A DNA stretch of 49,944 bases from Candidatus Eiseniibacteriota bacterium. GTDB taxonomy: Bacteria > Joyebacterota > Joyebacteria > Joyebacterales > Joyebacteraceae. The stretch lies in NCBI GenBank assembly GCA_030600655.1, contig JAUVLP010000005.1:1-49944 (forward strand), written 5' to 3'. Below, one piece after another: positions 16,390 through 24,661 of the stretch (position 1 is the stretch's first letter; every line of letters starts with the position of its first letter). The translations under genes were made by a program, and so were the position numbers. The notes beneath the pieces were generated by a model. It did no database searches and had not been told where the DNA came from. It saw nothing but the letters and a program-made list of their open reading frames with translations.

Positions 16390-17361
16390 ATGAAAAGCCG
16401 CGCTGATGTTTCCAGACAGGGTAGGATCGGGAGTCTATTCGGCCTTCGCATCATCGGCCTCGCGCCGGCCGCCATTCTGCTTGCTGCCGCCTCGCTTGCA
16501 CTCTCTCCCCTGCCAGTGAGCGCCGACTCTCCCTTGCCATTGAGCGCCGACTCTCCCCTGCCAATGAGTGCCGATTCTCCTGCCGTAAGTGTGCTGGTCA
16601 GTATCGTGCCGCAGGCCTTCTTCGTCGACCGCATTGGCGGCAAGAGAGTGAGTACGCATGTGTTCATACCGGCCGGCCGCTCTCCCCATGCATTCGAGCC
16701 TACGCCGACTCAGATGATCGAGGCTGCCGCAGCCAATATATACCTTACCATCGGGCTTCCCTTCGAGCAGAACATCGTTCCAAGAATCTCAGACATGAGC
16801 CCTGACATGACAGTCGTCTCTACACAGGCAGAGGAAAACGGGCTCGGACACGGATCCGATCCACACACGTGGATGAACCCGGGACTCGCATTGGCCCAAT
16901 CCGACGCCATCTGCAATGCGCTCGCGACAATCGACCCTCACGGCGCCGATATGTACCGAGCAAACATGGACTCGCTGAGAGTGGAGCTTCTCAAGCTCGA
17001 CGAGGAACTCTCAGAAATTCTGGCGCCTTGCCGCGGTGGCAGCTTCTTCGTGTTTCATCCGGCCTTCGGCCACTTCGCGGACGCCTACGGTCTCGAACAG
17101 ATCGCCATTGAATCCGAAGGAAAGGAACCGGCCGCGCGCAAGCTCGCCGAGCTCATTGAGTCTGCGGCATCGAGAGAAATCCGTGCTATCTTTGTTCAAC
17201 CGCAACATACAACCAAAAGTGCAGAGACGCTTGCGGATGAGATAGGAGCAGACCTCGTCCCTCTCGATCCTCTGGCATACGATTACCCGAGCAATCTGAG
17301 GAAGATAGCCATCGCAGTAGCTGCGGCAACAACCGTAGTGATAGAGGAGCCTGCACGATGA
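16390..17361 (+). CDS. Zinc/manganese ABC transporter substrate-binding protein (ZnuA-like)
   Basis: 323 residues from ATG 16390, with GGAGG upstream; the open frame before it has no ribosome site. A hydrophobic signal segment (about 22-38) is followed by an unusual 3 x 8-residue repeat (P-L-P-x-S-A-D-S). The mature part has the cluster A-I metal-binding fold: H100 in S-P-H-A-F-E-P, H159 in D-P-H-T-W-M-N-P, H223 in F-H-P-A-F-G-H-F, and an acidic residue late in the chain. The His-rich loop seen in many ZnuA proteins is reduced to G-L-G-H-G. It delivers Zn2+ or Mn2+ to the permease encoded downstream. Its stop overlaps the next start (ATGA). The metal cannot be decided from the sequence. Confidence 0.92.
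   Translation: MKSRADVSRQGRIGSLFGLRIIGLAPAAILLAAASLALSPLPVSADSPLPLSADSPLPMSADSPAVSVLVSIVPQAFFVDRIGGKRVSTHVFIPAGRSPHAFEPTPTQMIEAAAANIYLTIGLPFEQNIVPRISDMSPDMTVVSTQAEENGLGHGSDPHTWMNPGLALAQSDAICNALATIDPHGADMYRANMDSLRVELLKLDEELSEILAPCRGGSFFVFHPAFGHFADAYGLEQIAIESEGKEPAARKLAELIESAASREIRAIFVQPQHTTKSAETLADEIGADLVPLDPLAYDYPSNLRKIAIAVAAATTVVIEEPAR
16510..16581 (+). repeat. Three tandem 24-bp repeats inside znuA
   Basis: Three consecutive 24-bp units (16510-16533, 16534-16557, 16558-16581) encode P-L-P-[VLM]-S-A-D-S. They lie just after the signal-peptide hydrophobic core. Units 1 and 2 differ at two or three bases; unit 3 is slightly more diverged. Confidence 0.95.
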
Positions 17362-18140
17362 GCAGGAAGCCGGTCGAGGACAGGACCACGATCATCGAAA
17401 TAGAGGGTGTCTCATTCTCGTATGGCGGGCATGATATTCTGAGCGATGTAAACTTCACACTTTCGAAACGTGAATTCGCGGGAATGGTCGGCCCCAACGG
17501 CGGCGGCAAGACCACGCTTCTGAAACTCATGCTCGGACTTCTGAAACCTGCAACCGGCACGATTACCGTACTTGGATCGAGTCCCCTGGATGCAAGGCGC
17601 CACATCGGCTACATGCCGCAGCACGCGCAGATAGACCCTAGCTTCCCCGCCCGCGTTCTGGATATCGTCCTGACCGGGCGGCTCACCGGAGGCCGTCTCA
17701 TGCGGTATTCATCCGGGGACAGGGAGCGAGCTGAGATCGCCATAGCGGAGGTAGGGCTGTCCGAGAAACGGACAAGCATGTTCTCTTCGCTCTCGGGAGG
17801 CCAGCGCCAACGAACTCTGATCGCGCGTGCGCTCGTCTCCGACCCGAAGCTTCTCCTTCTCGATGAGCCGACCGCCAACCTGGATGTGAGCATGGAAGCA
17901 CAGCTTCACAGACTCCTTCGAAAACTCAATGAACGGATGGCCATCGTGCTTGTGTCTCATGACATCGGGTTCGTATCGGAATACGCGACCAAGGTGATCT
18001 GTGTAAAGAAGACAGTCGTGCTCCACGCAACCTCAGAACTCTGCGGGGACACATTGAGAGAGATGTACGGAGAGAGGATCAGGGTGGTCCGACACGACCA
18101 CGACGAAGATGGACGTGCGACGGGAGATTGCCGTGGGTAG
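17358..18140 (+). CDS. Metal ABC transporter ATP-binding protein (ZnuC-like)
   Basis: 260 residues. The ATG at 17358 overlaps the znuA stop as ATGA, indicating translational coupling. Walker A is G45-P-N-G-G-G-K-T-T, the signature is L145-S-G-G-Q, and Walker B L-L-L-L-D-E ends at E170, followed by P-T-A-N-L-D and a switch histidine in L-V-S-H-D. It powers import of the metal captured by the upstream binding protein. The tail after about 235 is short and charged, with D-H-D. Confidence 0.95.
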   Translation: MSRKPVEDRTTIIEIEGVSFSYGGHDILSDVNFTLSKREFAGMVGPNGGGKTTLLKLMLGLLKPATGTITVLGSSPLDARRHIGYMPQHAQIDPSFPARVLDIVLTGRLTGGRLMRYSSGDRERAEIAIAEVGLSEKRTSMFSSLSGGQRQRTLIARALVSDPKLLLLDEPTANLDVSMEAQLHRLLRKLNERMAIVLVSHDIGFVSEYATKVICVKKTVVLHATSELCGDTLREMYGERIRVVRHDHDEDGRATGDCRG

Positions 18141-18146
18141 GCTCAT

Positions 18147-19037
18147 GTGCAATTGGAGACGATCGTGAATGAATTCATGCGTGCCGTCGCCGAGTACACC
18201 TTCATGCGCAACGCCCTCCTGTCCGGTCTGCTTGCCAGCGTAGCCTGCGGCGTTGTCGGCACCCTTGTTGTGGTCCGCCGCATCGCTTTCATTGCGGGGG
18301 GTATCGCACACTGTGTACTCGGCGGCATAGGCGCCGCCGTCTATCTGCAGACAGTGCGCGGCTGGCAGTGGTTTGACCCCCTCTACGGAGCTCTCCTCTC
18401 CGCCCTCCTCGCCGCGGTCGTTATAGGCATAGTCAGCATGAAGGCAAAGGAACGGACCGACACGGTCATCGGAGCCGTATGGGCAATAGGAATGGCCACC
18501 GGCGTTCTCTTCCTCTCCCGCACCCCCGGCTATGGCGGAGACCTCGTAGGCTATCTCTTCGGCAATATCCTGATGGTCAGAACGAGCGACCTCTGGCTGC
18601 TCGGGATTCTCGACCTGGTCGTTCTCGTTTCAGTTCTGATCTACTACGACCAGTTGATGGCAGTAGCGTTCGACGAAGAATATGCACGCACGCGCGGAAT
18701 CCCGGTTGATCTCTTCTTCATCGGCCTTCTGCTCCTGACGGCACTGACCATTGTTCTCCTCGTCACCGCTGTCGGCATCGTTATGATGATCGCGCTTCTC
18801 ACGATCCCGGCTGCCATAGCCGGCCGCTTCGCTACTAAACTCTCTCACATGATGATCTGGGGTGCGATCCTCACGATCGTGTTCACAACCACCGGACTGG
18901 CATTGAGCTACTCGCCCGGCCTCCCGGCCGGCGCCACTGTCATTGTTCTATCTGGAGTTGCGTATCTCCTCGTTGTCCTTGTCACTGCTCCCGGGGGCAG
19001 ATTGCGTTTCCTTCCCGTACGGCGCCACGACTCCTGA
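18147..19037 (+). CDS. Metal ABC transporter permease (ZnuB-like)
   Basis: 296 residues from GTG 18147; ATG 18177 is a reasonable alternative, since neither has a strong ribosome site. About eight or nine membrane segments are evident, with the family-typical G-T-L-V-V-V-R-R near 40 and I-A-G-G-I-A-H near 55. The later A-L-L-T-I-P-A-A-I-A-G-R loop interacts with the ATPase in this family. It forms the inner-membrane channel of the zinc or manganese importer. It is the last gene of the three-gene operon and is followed by a hairpin. Confidence 0.93.
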   Translation: MQLETIVNEFMRAVAEYTFMRNALLSGLLASVACGVVGTLVVVRRIAFIAGGIAHCVLGGIGAAVYLQTVRGWQWFDPLYGALLSALLAAVVIGIVSMKAKERTDTVIGAVWAIGMATGVLFLSRTPGYGGDLVGYLFGNILMVRTSDLWLLGILDLVVLVSVLIYYDQLMAVAFDEEYARTRGIPVDLFFIGLLLLTALTIVLLVTAVGIVMMIALLTIPAAIAGRFATKLSHMMIWGAILTIVFTTTGLALSYSPGLPAGATVIVLSGVAYLLVVLVTAPGGRLRFLPVRRHDS

Positions 19038-19050
19038 GAGAGACGTCGAA

Positions 19051-19082
19051 ACGCCCCGCCCGGCATCAGCCAGGCGGGGCGT
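19051..19082 (+). terminator. Terminator hairpin after znuB
   Basis: A 10-bp perfect stem, ACGCCCCGCC / GGCGGGGCGT, with a 12-nt loop, begins 14 bases after the stop. There is only a weak T-rich tail. Confidence 0.7.
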
Positions 19083-19127
19083 CATCGTTCGCCAGTGCTA
19101 CTGGTGCACTGGATCCTTCATGTCAGA

Positions 19128-20174
19128 CTACCGGTAGAGAGCCTTGATGGAACCCCAGCTCCCCTCCTCAACCGCCGACGTGCACTCGTAACCGTCGATG
19201 GTGAGGTAGTAATCGGAACCACAGACGTAGCCCGTATCCCATGAATCCGTCGAGACGAAGATAACCGTCTCGCCGACCGGAACAGAGTACGAAAGCGTCG
19301 CGTACGTGCAGCTCGGTGTCGTGGTGGACACATAGAACACGCCGTTTGCTATGTCAACGAAGCCGATGAGGGCGCCGAATTCAGCCTCGATACCGATCGT
19401 GATCGTGGCGGGCACCTCAACGTTCAGCATGTACCAATCAGTATCTCTGTAGTCCGAGCCCTCGAAGTCGTACACACCGCTGGTACCACAGATCACGATG
19501 GTCTCGTTACTGCAATCGACATACGAGTAGACCGGCGGCTCGCTGTTGATACCACCATTGAAGTTATCAACATATCCGTCGTAGCAGTCGACCTCGCCCT
19601 CGAGAAGCGCTCCCGCTGGGCACTCGACCACGCACAGCTCGACCTCATAAACGTCGAGAATGTAGTCGCCACAGTCGCCGCCGTAACCATCGACGACGAT
19701 GTAGTAGGTGTGACCGGCGTAGAACGCAATCTCGGTCAGCCATGACTGGTACATGTACGTGTTGTAGTCGCCACATGCACCGTTGTCATCATTACAGGCA
19801 TACGGGGCGCCCGGTGTGTGTGCATCCTCGTACACAAAAACCTTCGTGTCGTAGGATGACATGCACAGGAATATGTCGACGACCACATCGGCGCCAGGCG
19901 TGAACGCATAGACGCAGTCCGGTGAAGTTGATCCCGTGTAGGGGCAGACTTCGTCGTAGTCATCAAGGAACGCGCACGTGTTACCGGCATCCGAGAACGG
20001 CAGTGCGCCGATCACGGTGGCGGTCGCAATGGTCTCACCACCGACACGGCCGGTCGGGTGCGCAACGCCGGACACGACGTTCTGCTTGACGAGAGCGACG
20101 TTAGTCGGCGAGACGGCGAGAGCAACCATGCTTAAGGCAACAATCACAACCACTGCAAGATAAACGACCTTCAT
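19128..20174 (-). CDS. Secreted protein with PPC-like domains and short SWGxIK-type C-terminal tail
   Basis: 348 residues from ATG 20174, six bases behind AGGAGG; an ATG at 20178 abuts the ribosome site and is less likely. A signal peptide covers about 1-21. The body has two regions resembling bacterial pre-peptidase C-terminal (PPC) domains. The first, about 50-175, contains D-C-V-Y-A-F-T-P, Y-D-T-K-V-F-V-Y-E and Y-Y-I-V-V-D-G-Y; the second is about 200-330. It is rich in Cys, Asp and Tyr. It ends in E-E-G-S-W-G-S-I-K-A-L-Y-R, almost the same tail as the beta-helix protein near 31.3 kb. No enzyme motif is seen. Probably an extracellular or surface protein of unknown role. Confidence 0.8.
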   Translation of the reverse strand: MKVVYLAVVVIVALSMVALAVSPTNVALVKQNVVSGVAHPTGRVGGETIATATVIGALPFSDAGNTCAFLDDYDEVCPYTGSTSPDCVYAFTPGADVVVDIFLCMSSYDTKVFVYEDAHTPGAPYACNDDNGACGDYNTYMYQSWLTEIAFYAGHTYYIVVDGYGGDCGDYILDVYEVELCVVECPAGALLEGEVDCYDGYVDNFNGGINSEPPVYSYVDCSNETIVICGTSGVYDFEGSDYRDTDWYMLNVEVPATITIGIEAEFGALIGFVDIANGVFYVSTTTPSCTYATLSYSVPVGETVIFVSTDSWDTGYVCGSDYYLTIDGYECTSAVEEGSWGSIKALYR

Positions 20175-20276
20175 TTGCATCCTCCTGGATCGAAGAACGA
20201 GATGTCACTCACGAAAGCACAACTTCCGATGCGCATCCCCCCTTTCCCAAGGATAAGTACTTCTGAGTTGAGTGTC

Positions 20277-20312
20277 TTGTCTGGCGTGTCTCGTTTGTCT
20301 GGCGTGTTTCGC
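20277..20312. repeat. Two tandem 18-bp repeats
   Basis: TTGTCTGGCGTGTCTCGT at 20277-20294 is followed directly by TTGTCTGGCGTGTTTCGC, with two mismatches. It is non-coding and lies in the leader of the leftward gene starting at 20174. Confidence 0.85.
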
Positions 20313-20383
20313 CGGAGCCCATCCAGCACTCGGTACCATAGTGCACGGGTGTTGGCGAAACACTGCTAGCCCACGCAGGCCGA

Positions 20384-20413
20384 ACCATATCACGGTTTGT
20401 TCACGATTGTCAA
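20384..20413 (-). promoter_or_regulatory. Candidate sigma-70-like promoter, leftward
   Basis: On the minus strand TTGACA (20413-20408) is followed after 18 bases by TATGGT (20389-20384). It would drive the gene starting at 20174 with a leader of roughly 200 bases. Confidence 0.45.
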
Positions 20414-20627
20414 GCACCATAACAACTAGTGACAAGATAGTCATTATAGGCTTCGGCAGGCGCGCCGGGAATCCAGTCGCCCATCTCCTGACCAGAGTGA
20501 ATCAAGATTGCGTTTGGATCCCAGAGTGGCATAATCATCCAACACTCACTATTCTCACAGAAGCGATGGGGCGAGCACGAGACTCGGAGCTCGCCTTGAG
20601 ATCAGAACTGACACGGAGACCTGCACA

Positions 20628-21251
20628 TTGGCCCCACGACAACGCTACCCCATCCCGGCCGCTCGGCATCGTGTCGAGGAGACCATCCTCAGAAGCCGGT
20701 TTGTAACGACGGTCGGTCACGCATCATCGGTCGAGGAGGCTCGGGCATTCATTGCAGCCGTGAGCTCCGAGTTTACCGATGCCACACATAACTGCTGGGC
20801 GTACGTCATCGGCCCACCCGGCGACACGAGCCGCGTGGGCATGAGCGACGCCGGCGAGCCTCATGGAACGGCGGGCCGACCGATGCTCACCGTGCTCGTC
20901 CACAGTGGTGTAGGCGATATCGCAGCAGTTGTCACGCGGTACTACGGTGGAACAAAGCTCGGCAAGGGCGGACTTGTGAGAGCGTATAGCGGTGGCGTGA
21001 AAAGCGCCATTGCCGACCTTCCCACAAGAATGCTCATCGCGACAACCGTCCTCGTCATGACCATCGACTACCCCAGCGTTGACCCAACCAAACGGATCCT
21101 CTCAGACTATGAAGCTCGCGTGCTTTCGGAGGACTACGAGACCCGCGTGACACTTGAGATCGAGCTCCCTGAGGAGCACGCCGGTGACCTGTCGGACGCA
21201 GTATTCGGTCTTACGAGAGGAACCGCCGTCATTGAGAGAAGAGATTCATGA
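20628..21251 (+). CDS. YigZ/IMPACT family protein
   Basis: 207 residues from TTG 20628, with GGAG about ten bases upstream. The conserved IMPACT/UPF0029 block is clear: K/R-S-R-F near the start, A-T-H-N-C-W-A-Y at about 52-59, D-A-G-E-P-H-G-T-A-G-R-P-M at about 74-86, and V-T-R-Y-Y-G-G-T-K-L-G-K-G-G-L-V-R-A-Y at about 102-120. A small C-terminal domain follows. Homologues (YigZ, YvyE, IMPACT) are linked to translation regulation and ribosome or actin binding, but the bacterial role is poorly defined. Cytoplasmic. It precedes a lipoprotein gene by 100 bases in the same orientation. Confidence 0.93.
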   Translation: MAPRQRYPIPAARHRVEETILRSRFVTTVGHASSVEEARAFIAAVSSEFTDATHNCWAYVIGPPGDTSRVGMSDAGEPHGTAGRPMLTVLVHSGVGDIAAVVTRYYGGTKLGKGGLVRAYSGGVKSAIADLPTRMLIATTVLVMTIDYPSVDPTKRILSDYEARVLSEDYETRVTLEIELPEEHAGDLSDAVFGLTRGTAVIERRDS

Positions 21252-21351
21252 TGAAACCCTGCCTCCCCTGGTGGTGTCCTACATTGGTGGAAGCAGTGAT
21301 GGTCGCCGCATTCAACACGGCGGAGACGGCACAGCAAACAGGGAGACACAA

Positions 21352-22098
21352 TTGAGAACTGCACACAGAACCCTGCTGATATCGGCGATGGCTGTGGCGC
21401 TCGCCACATCAACGGGCTGCATATACGGCGGCCCGCCTGTTCCTGTCGGAGAAATGGTGACTGAGACGTCGACTATCTCGGTCACGACAGCCAAGTCTGT
21501 GACCGTTCTCGTGGATGTGGGCGTCTGCGACCTGGTCATCGAGGGCGGCGCCGGCACATTGATGGACGCTGAGTTCACATACAATGTGCCGAGCTGGAAG
21601 CCCACGATCGCATACACAGAATCCGGCTCACACGGCACCTTGACGGTGCGCCAGTCCACAACGAGGGGATCCGTAGGACGCGGCGCCGATTGTGACTGGC
21701 ACCTCCGCTTCTCGGACGACATTGCGCTCACCATCAAGGTCGATACCGGTGTCGGGCACTCCGAGCTTGACCTCACCAGTATGACGCTCACGGAGCTGGA
21801 CGTCGATGCCGGAGTCGGTGATACGGTCGTGAAGCTTGGAGACATCCGGAGTCACGATGTGACCATTGGGATTGACAGCGGCGTCGGCGATATCGTTCTC
21901 CGCCTCCCCGGACAGACGAATGTGATTCTCGACTGCGATACGGGCGTTGGCGGTGTCGACCCCGGCAATCTCGTCAAGCGCGACGGCGCGTACATGACCG
22001 ATACCCCTGCCGAATCCGGCGGGACCTTCAGAATCAACGTGGACATCGGTGTAGGCGACCTGAGGATCATCGACCCGGAACCCCACACGCAAATCTGA
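21352..22098 (+). CDS. DUF4097-like repeat lipoprotein
   Basis: 248 residues from TTG 21352, behind GGAG. A lipoprotein signal ends in L-A-T-S-T-G-C (C about 23), so the mature protein should be lipid-anchored. The body is a series of short beta-strand repeats, each with D-x-G-V-[GC]-[DHG]: at least six copies (DVGVCD, DTGVGH, DAGVGD, DSGVGD, DTGVGG, DIGVGD). This is the pattern of DUF4097/putative adhesin beta-solenoids. The function of the family is not settled. The open frame upstream to 21154 overlaps the YigZ gene and is not expected to be used. Confidence 0.78.
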   Translation: MRTAHRTLLISAMAVALATSTGCIYGGPPVPVGEMVTETSTISVTTAKSVTVLVDVGVCDLVIEGGAGTLMDAEFTYNVPSWKPTIAYTESGSHGTLTVRQSTTRGSVGRGADCDWHLRFSDDIALTIKVDTGVGHSELDLTSMTLTELDVDAGVGDTVVKLGDIRSHDVTIGIDSGVGDIVLRLPGQTNVILDCDTGVGGVDPGNLVKRDGAYMTDTPAESGGTFRINVDIGVGDLRIIDPEPHTQI

Positions 22099-22143
22099 GC
22101 GCGTAGGATCTCAGGTCCCCCCCAGAGACAGCGCGTTCGAACG

Positions 22144-22170
22144 CCCCCGGGATCGTCAAGATCCCGGGGG
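22144..22170 (+). terminator. Rho-independent terminator
   Basis: CCCCCGGGATC pairs perfectly with GATCCCGGGGG over a 5-nt loop and is followed by TTTT. It ends the YigZ-lipoprotein unit and insulates the Rrf2 gene. Confidence 0.92.
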
Positions 22171-22187
22171 TTTTCTCATTAGGAGTG

Positions 22188-22215
22188 TTGACATCCGACC
22201 AATGATTGTTATATT
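22188..22215 (+). promoter_or_regulatory. Promoter of the rrf2-hcp unit
   Basis: TTGACA (22188-22193), 16 bases, then TATATT (22210-22215). It is about 110 bases upstream of the Rrf2 start and overlaps the palindrome at 22212-22229. Confidence 0.72.
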
Positions 22216-22229
22216 CTCGTATCAGAATA
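22212..22229. promoter_or_regulatory. Palindromic operator overlapping the -10 box
   Basis: TATTCTCGTATCAGAATA has perfect 6-bp arms (TATTCT/AGAATA) and a 6-nt spacer. Its position over the -10 suggests repression, most simply autoregulation by the Rrf2 protein encoded next. Confidence 0.6.
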
Positions 22230-22322
22230 CTACTATTAGAGCAGGCGACCTGTGAGAAGTTACTGTTCGGACAGAAGCCTAGCTCTCGACCCACGCAGTC
22301 AAATTCAGATACGGAGCAACGC

Positions 22323-22739
22323 ATGAACGGCGCAGTCAGTTTCTCGGAGGCAGCCTCGCTTGCCATTCACGCCACCGCAATTCTCGCAGGGGCCGGAGAC
22401 GACCCCCTGACCGCAGGCCGCATGGCTGAAATCCTGGGAGCGTCGGAGGCACATCTGGCAAAGGTTCTGGCGCGGCTGTCGAGGGCAGGATTGGTCGCGG
22501 CAACGCGCGGACCTCATGGCGGCTTCCGGCTCTCCGTCGATGCTTCCGAAGTGACGCTCCGCGATGTGTATGAGGCAATGGAAGGCAAGCTGGAGACTCA
22601 GCATTGCCTCGCAGGCCTCCCCCTCTGTAACAAGTCGCGGTGTCCTCTGGGCGAGCTCCTGGAAAAGGTGAGCACGGAAATCGTAGAAGGTCTGGCAGCC
22701 ATCACCTTGCACGAGCTGCGACTCGTGGATAAGCGATAG
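22323..22739 (+). CDS. Rrf2-family iron-sulfur transcriptional regulator (NsrR/IscR-like)
   Basis: 138 residues from ATG 22323, with CGGAG upstream. The N-terminal winged helix is typical: A-S-L-A-I-H-A-T-A-I-L, A-E-I-L-G-A-S-E-A-H-L-A-K-V-L, and R-G-P-H-G-G-F-R-L. Three cysteines, C95, C102 and C107, could hold an Fe-S cluster. Their spacing (C-x6-C-x4-C) differs slightly from the C-x5-C-x5-C of NsrR and IscR. Adjacency to hcp suggests a sensor of NO or nitrosative stress, as NsrR and HcpR-type regulators are. It is the first gene of the unit and lies under the palindromic operator. Confidence 0.9.
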   Translation: MNGAVSFSEAASLAIHATAILAGAGDDPLTAGRMAEILGASEAHLAKVLARLSRAGLVAATRGPHGGFRLSVDASEVTLRDVYEAMEGKLETQHCLAGLPLCNKSRCPLGELLEKVSTEIVEGLAAITLHELRLVDKR

Positions 22740-22823
22740 AGATCTCGAAGTGTCTCAAGCATGCCGATTGTTGCAGCGCGGAGTGTTGGATGTGAACTTC
22801 GATGATTGTACCAGTGTTGATCC

Positions 22824-22882
22824 GAATCCCCATGCGGGGATTCACAGCGAGAGGCGAGTTGGATTCAGCCGGTGAGAACCGG
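22824..22882 (+). promoter_or_regulatory. Two hairpins in the hcp leader
   Basis: GAATCCCC-ATGC-GGGGATTC (22824-22843) and CCGGT-GAGA-ACCGG (22869-22882) precede the hcp ribosome site at about 22891. They could stabilise or pace the mRNA; no known riboswitch was recognised. Confidence 0.5.
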
Positions 22883-22900
22883 CCCAACCAGGAGAACAGA

Positions 22901-24547
22901 ATGTACTGTTTTCAGTGTGAACAGACGGCGAAAGGAACGGGCTGCTCTATTGCCGGCGTATGCGGCAAGGCCTCTTCGACCGCGAATCTGCAGGATCTTC
23001 TGATCCACGTTGCCACCGGGATCTCGATGTGGGCGCACCGAGCGCGCGCGCATGGCGCAGTGGACAGAGACGTTGATGTCTTCATCATAGAGGCGTTTTT
23101 CACAACCGTGACCAACGTCAACTTCGACGACGAGCGCATGGCCGACCTCATTCGCAAAGCGGCTGAGATCAAGGACCGCGCCCGCTCGCTCTACGAAAGG
23201 GCCTGTGCGACTGACGGGACAACACCAGAAGTACTGGACGGCCCTGCCGTCTGGACCCCGGCCGCCAGCCACGACGAGCTTCTTGCTCAGGCTGCAAAGG
23301 TCTCGATCCTTGCACGGCGCGAGTCGCTCGGCGAAGATATCTCCAGTCTTCAGGAGCTCATAACATACGGTCTCAAGGGCGCAGCTGCGTACGTCGACCA
23401 CGCTCACATACTGGGCGTTGATGATAATGAAATCTACGGCCTTTTCCACGAGGCGCTCGACACGCTGACGCGAACCGACGCGACTGTGGAGGAGTTGACA
23501 GCCTGGGCACTCAAGACCGGCGAGATCAACCTGAAGGCAATGGAGATCCTCGATCGCGCCAACACATCAACCTACGGACATCCCGTGCCGACTGTGGTGC
23601 GCGTTACTCCGGTAGCCGGCAGATCCATTCTGGTTTCCGGCCACGACCTGCTCGATCTAGAAGAGCTCCTGAAACAGACTGAGGGCAAAGGCATCAACAT
23701 CTACACGCACGGCGAGATGCTTCCTGCTCACGGTTACCCGGAGCTCAAGCGGTACAAACATCTTGTCGGGAACTACGGCGGTGCATGGCAGGATCAGGCT
23801 AAGGAGTTTGATGCGTTCCCGGGTTCGATCCTCATGACTACGAATTGTATCCAGAAACCGCGTGTTTCCTACATGGACCGCATCTTCACATCGGGACTTG
23901 TTGCCTGGCCCGGAGTCACACACATTTCGAATCGCGACTTCACGCAGGTCATCAAGGCAGCGGAAGCCGCAGGCGGCTTCGACGCGGATGAACCTGAAAA
24001 GAGCATCACAGTTGGTTTCGGGCATAACGCCGTACTGGGCATCGCAGACAAGATTGTCGAAGCCGTCAAGGCAGGCTCGATTCGGCACTTCTTCCTGGTC
24101 GGCGGCTGCGATGGAGCCAGGAGCGGGAGAAATTACTACACGGAGTTCGCCAAGAACGTGCCGGAAGACTGCGTCATACTGACGCTTGCCTGCGGCAAGT
24201 ATCGTTTCAACAAACTCGAGTTCGGCGACATCGGCGGCATCCCCCGACTCCTGGATGTCGGACAGTGCAACGATGCCTATTCAGCGATCAGGATCGCCAC
24301 GGCTCTCTCCGAGGCGTTCGGCGTAGGCGTCAACGAGCTTCCGCTCTCGTTCATATTGTCCTGGTACGAGCAGAAGGCAGTGGCCATATTGCTCACTCTG
24401 CTGCACTTGGGAATCAAGGGCATTCGCCTTGGGCCAACGCTCCCGGCCTTCGTCTCCCCCAATGTGCTCGACCTTCTTGTGAGGGAGTACGATCTGAAGC
24501 CGATCGGCACTGCGGAGGCGGATCTCGCTGAGATCTTCTCCGCCTAG
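22901..24547 (+). CDS. hcp: Hydroxylamine reductase / hybrid cluster protein
   Basis: 548 residues from ATG 22901, with AGGAG upstream; the earlier in-frame start at 22802 lacks support. The N-terminal cluster motif C3-x2-C6-x8-C15-x5-C21 matches Desulfovibrio-type Hcp. Hybrid-cluster cysteines are recognisable in T-N-C-I-Q-K-P, G-G-C-D-G-A, L-A-C-G-K-Y-R and V-G-Q-C-N-D. Members reduce hydroxylamine in vitro and NO in vivo, and act as nitrosylases. Cytoplasmic. It follows the Rrf2 regulator by 160 bases. No hcr reductase gene is adjacent. A weak GC hairpin (24573-24595) follows. Confidence 0.97.
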   Translation: MYCFQCEQTAKGTGCSIAGVCGKASSTANLQDLLIHVATGISMWAHRARAHGAVDRDVDVFIIEAFFTTVTNVNFDDERMADLIRKAAEIKDRARSLYERACATDGTTPEVLDGPAVWTPAASHDELLAQAAKVSILARRESLGEDISSLQELITYGLKGAAAYVDHAHILGVDDNEIYGLFHEALDTLTRTDATVEELTAWALKTGEINLKAMEILDRANTSTYGHPVPTVVRVTPVAGRSILVSGHDLLDLEELLKQTEGKGINIYTHGEMLPAHGYPELKRYKHLVGNYGGAWQDQAKEFDAFPGSILMTTNCIQKPRVSYMDRIFTSGLVAWPGVTHISNRDFTQVIKAAEAAGGFDADEPEKSITVGFGHNAVLGIADKIVEAVKAGSIRHFFLVGGCDGARSGRNYYTEFAKNVPEDCVILTLACGKYRFNKLEFGDIGGIPRLLDVGQCNDAYSAIRIATALSEAFGVGVNELPLSFILSWYEQKAVAILLTLLHLGIKGIRLGPTLPAFVSPNVLDLLVREYDLKPIGTAEADLAEIFSA

Positions 24548-24661
24548 CCTAGTGTTGAAATTCGTTGGAAGGGGGCCGTGCATGACGCGCGGCCCTCGGC
24601 ATTTCACCTCCCCGGACGCCGAGCGATTCAGGCTTGACGCGGTCTCTCGCTTCAGCAACAA

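Larger units (their letters stand above)
20175..20627. other. Intergenic region between divergent genes
   Basis: No gene was recognised. It contains a candidate leftward promoter (20384-20413) and a two-copy 18-bp tandem repeat (20277-20312). No convincing rightward promoter for the YigZ gene was found. Confidence 0.6.

Noticed and set aside
20281-20320. Possible CRISPR-like short repeats
   Set aside because: Only two direct copies of 18 bp with no spacers.
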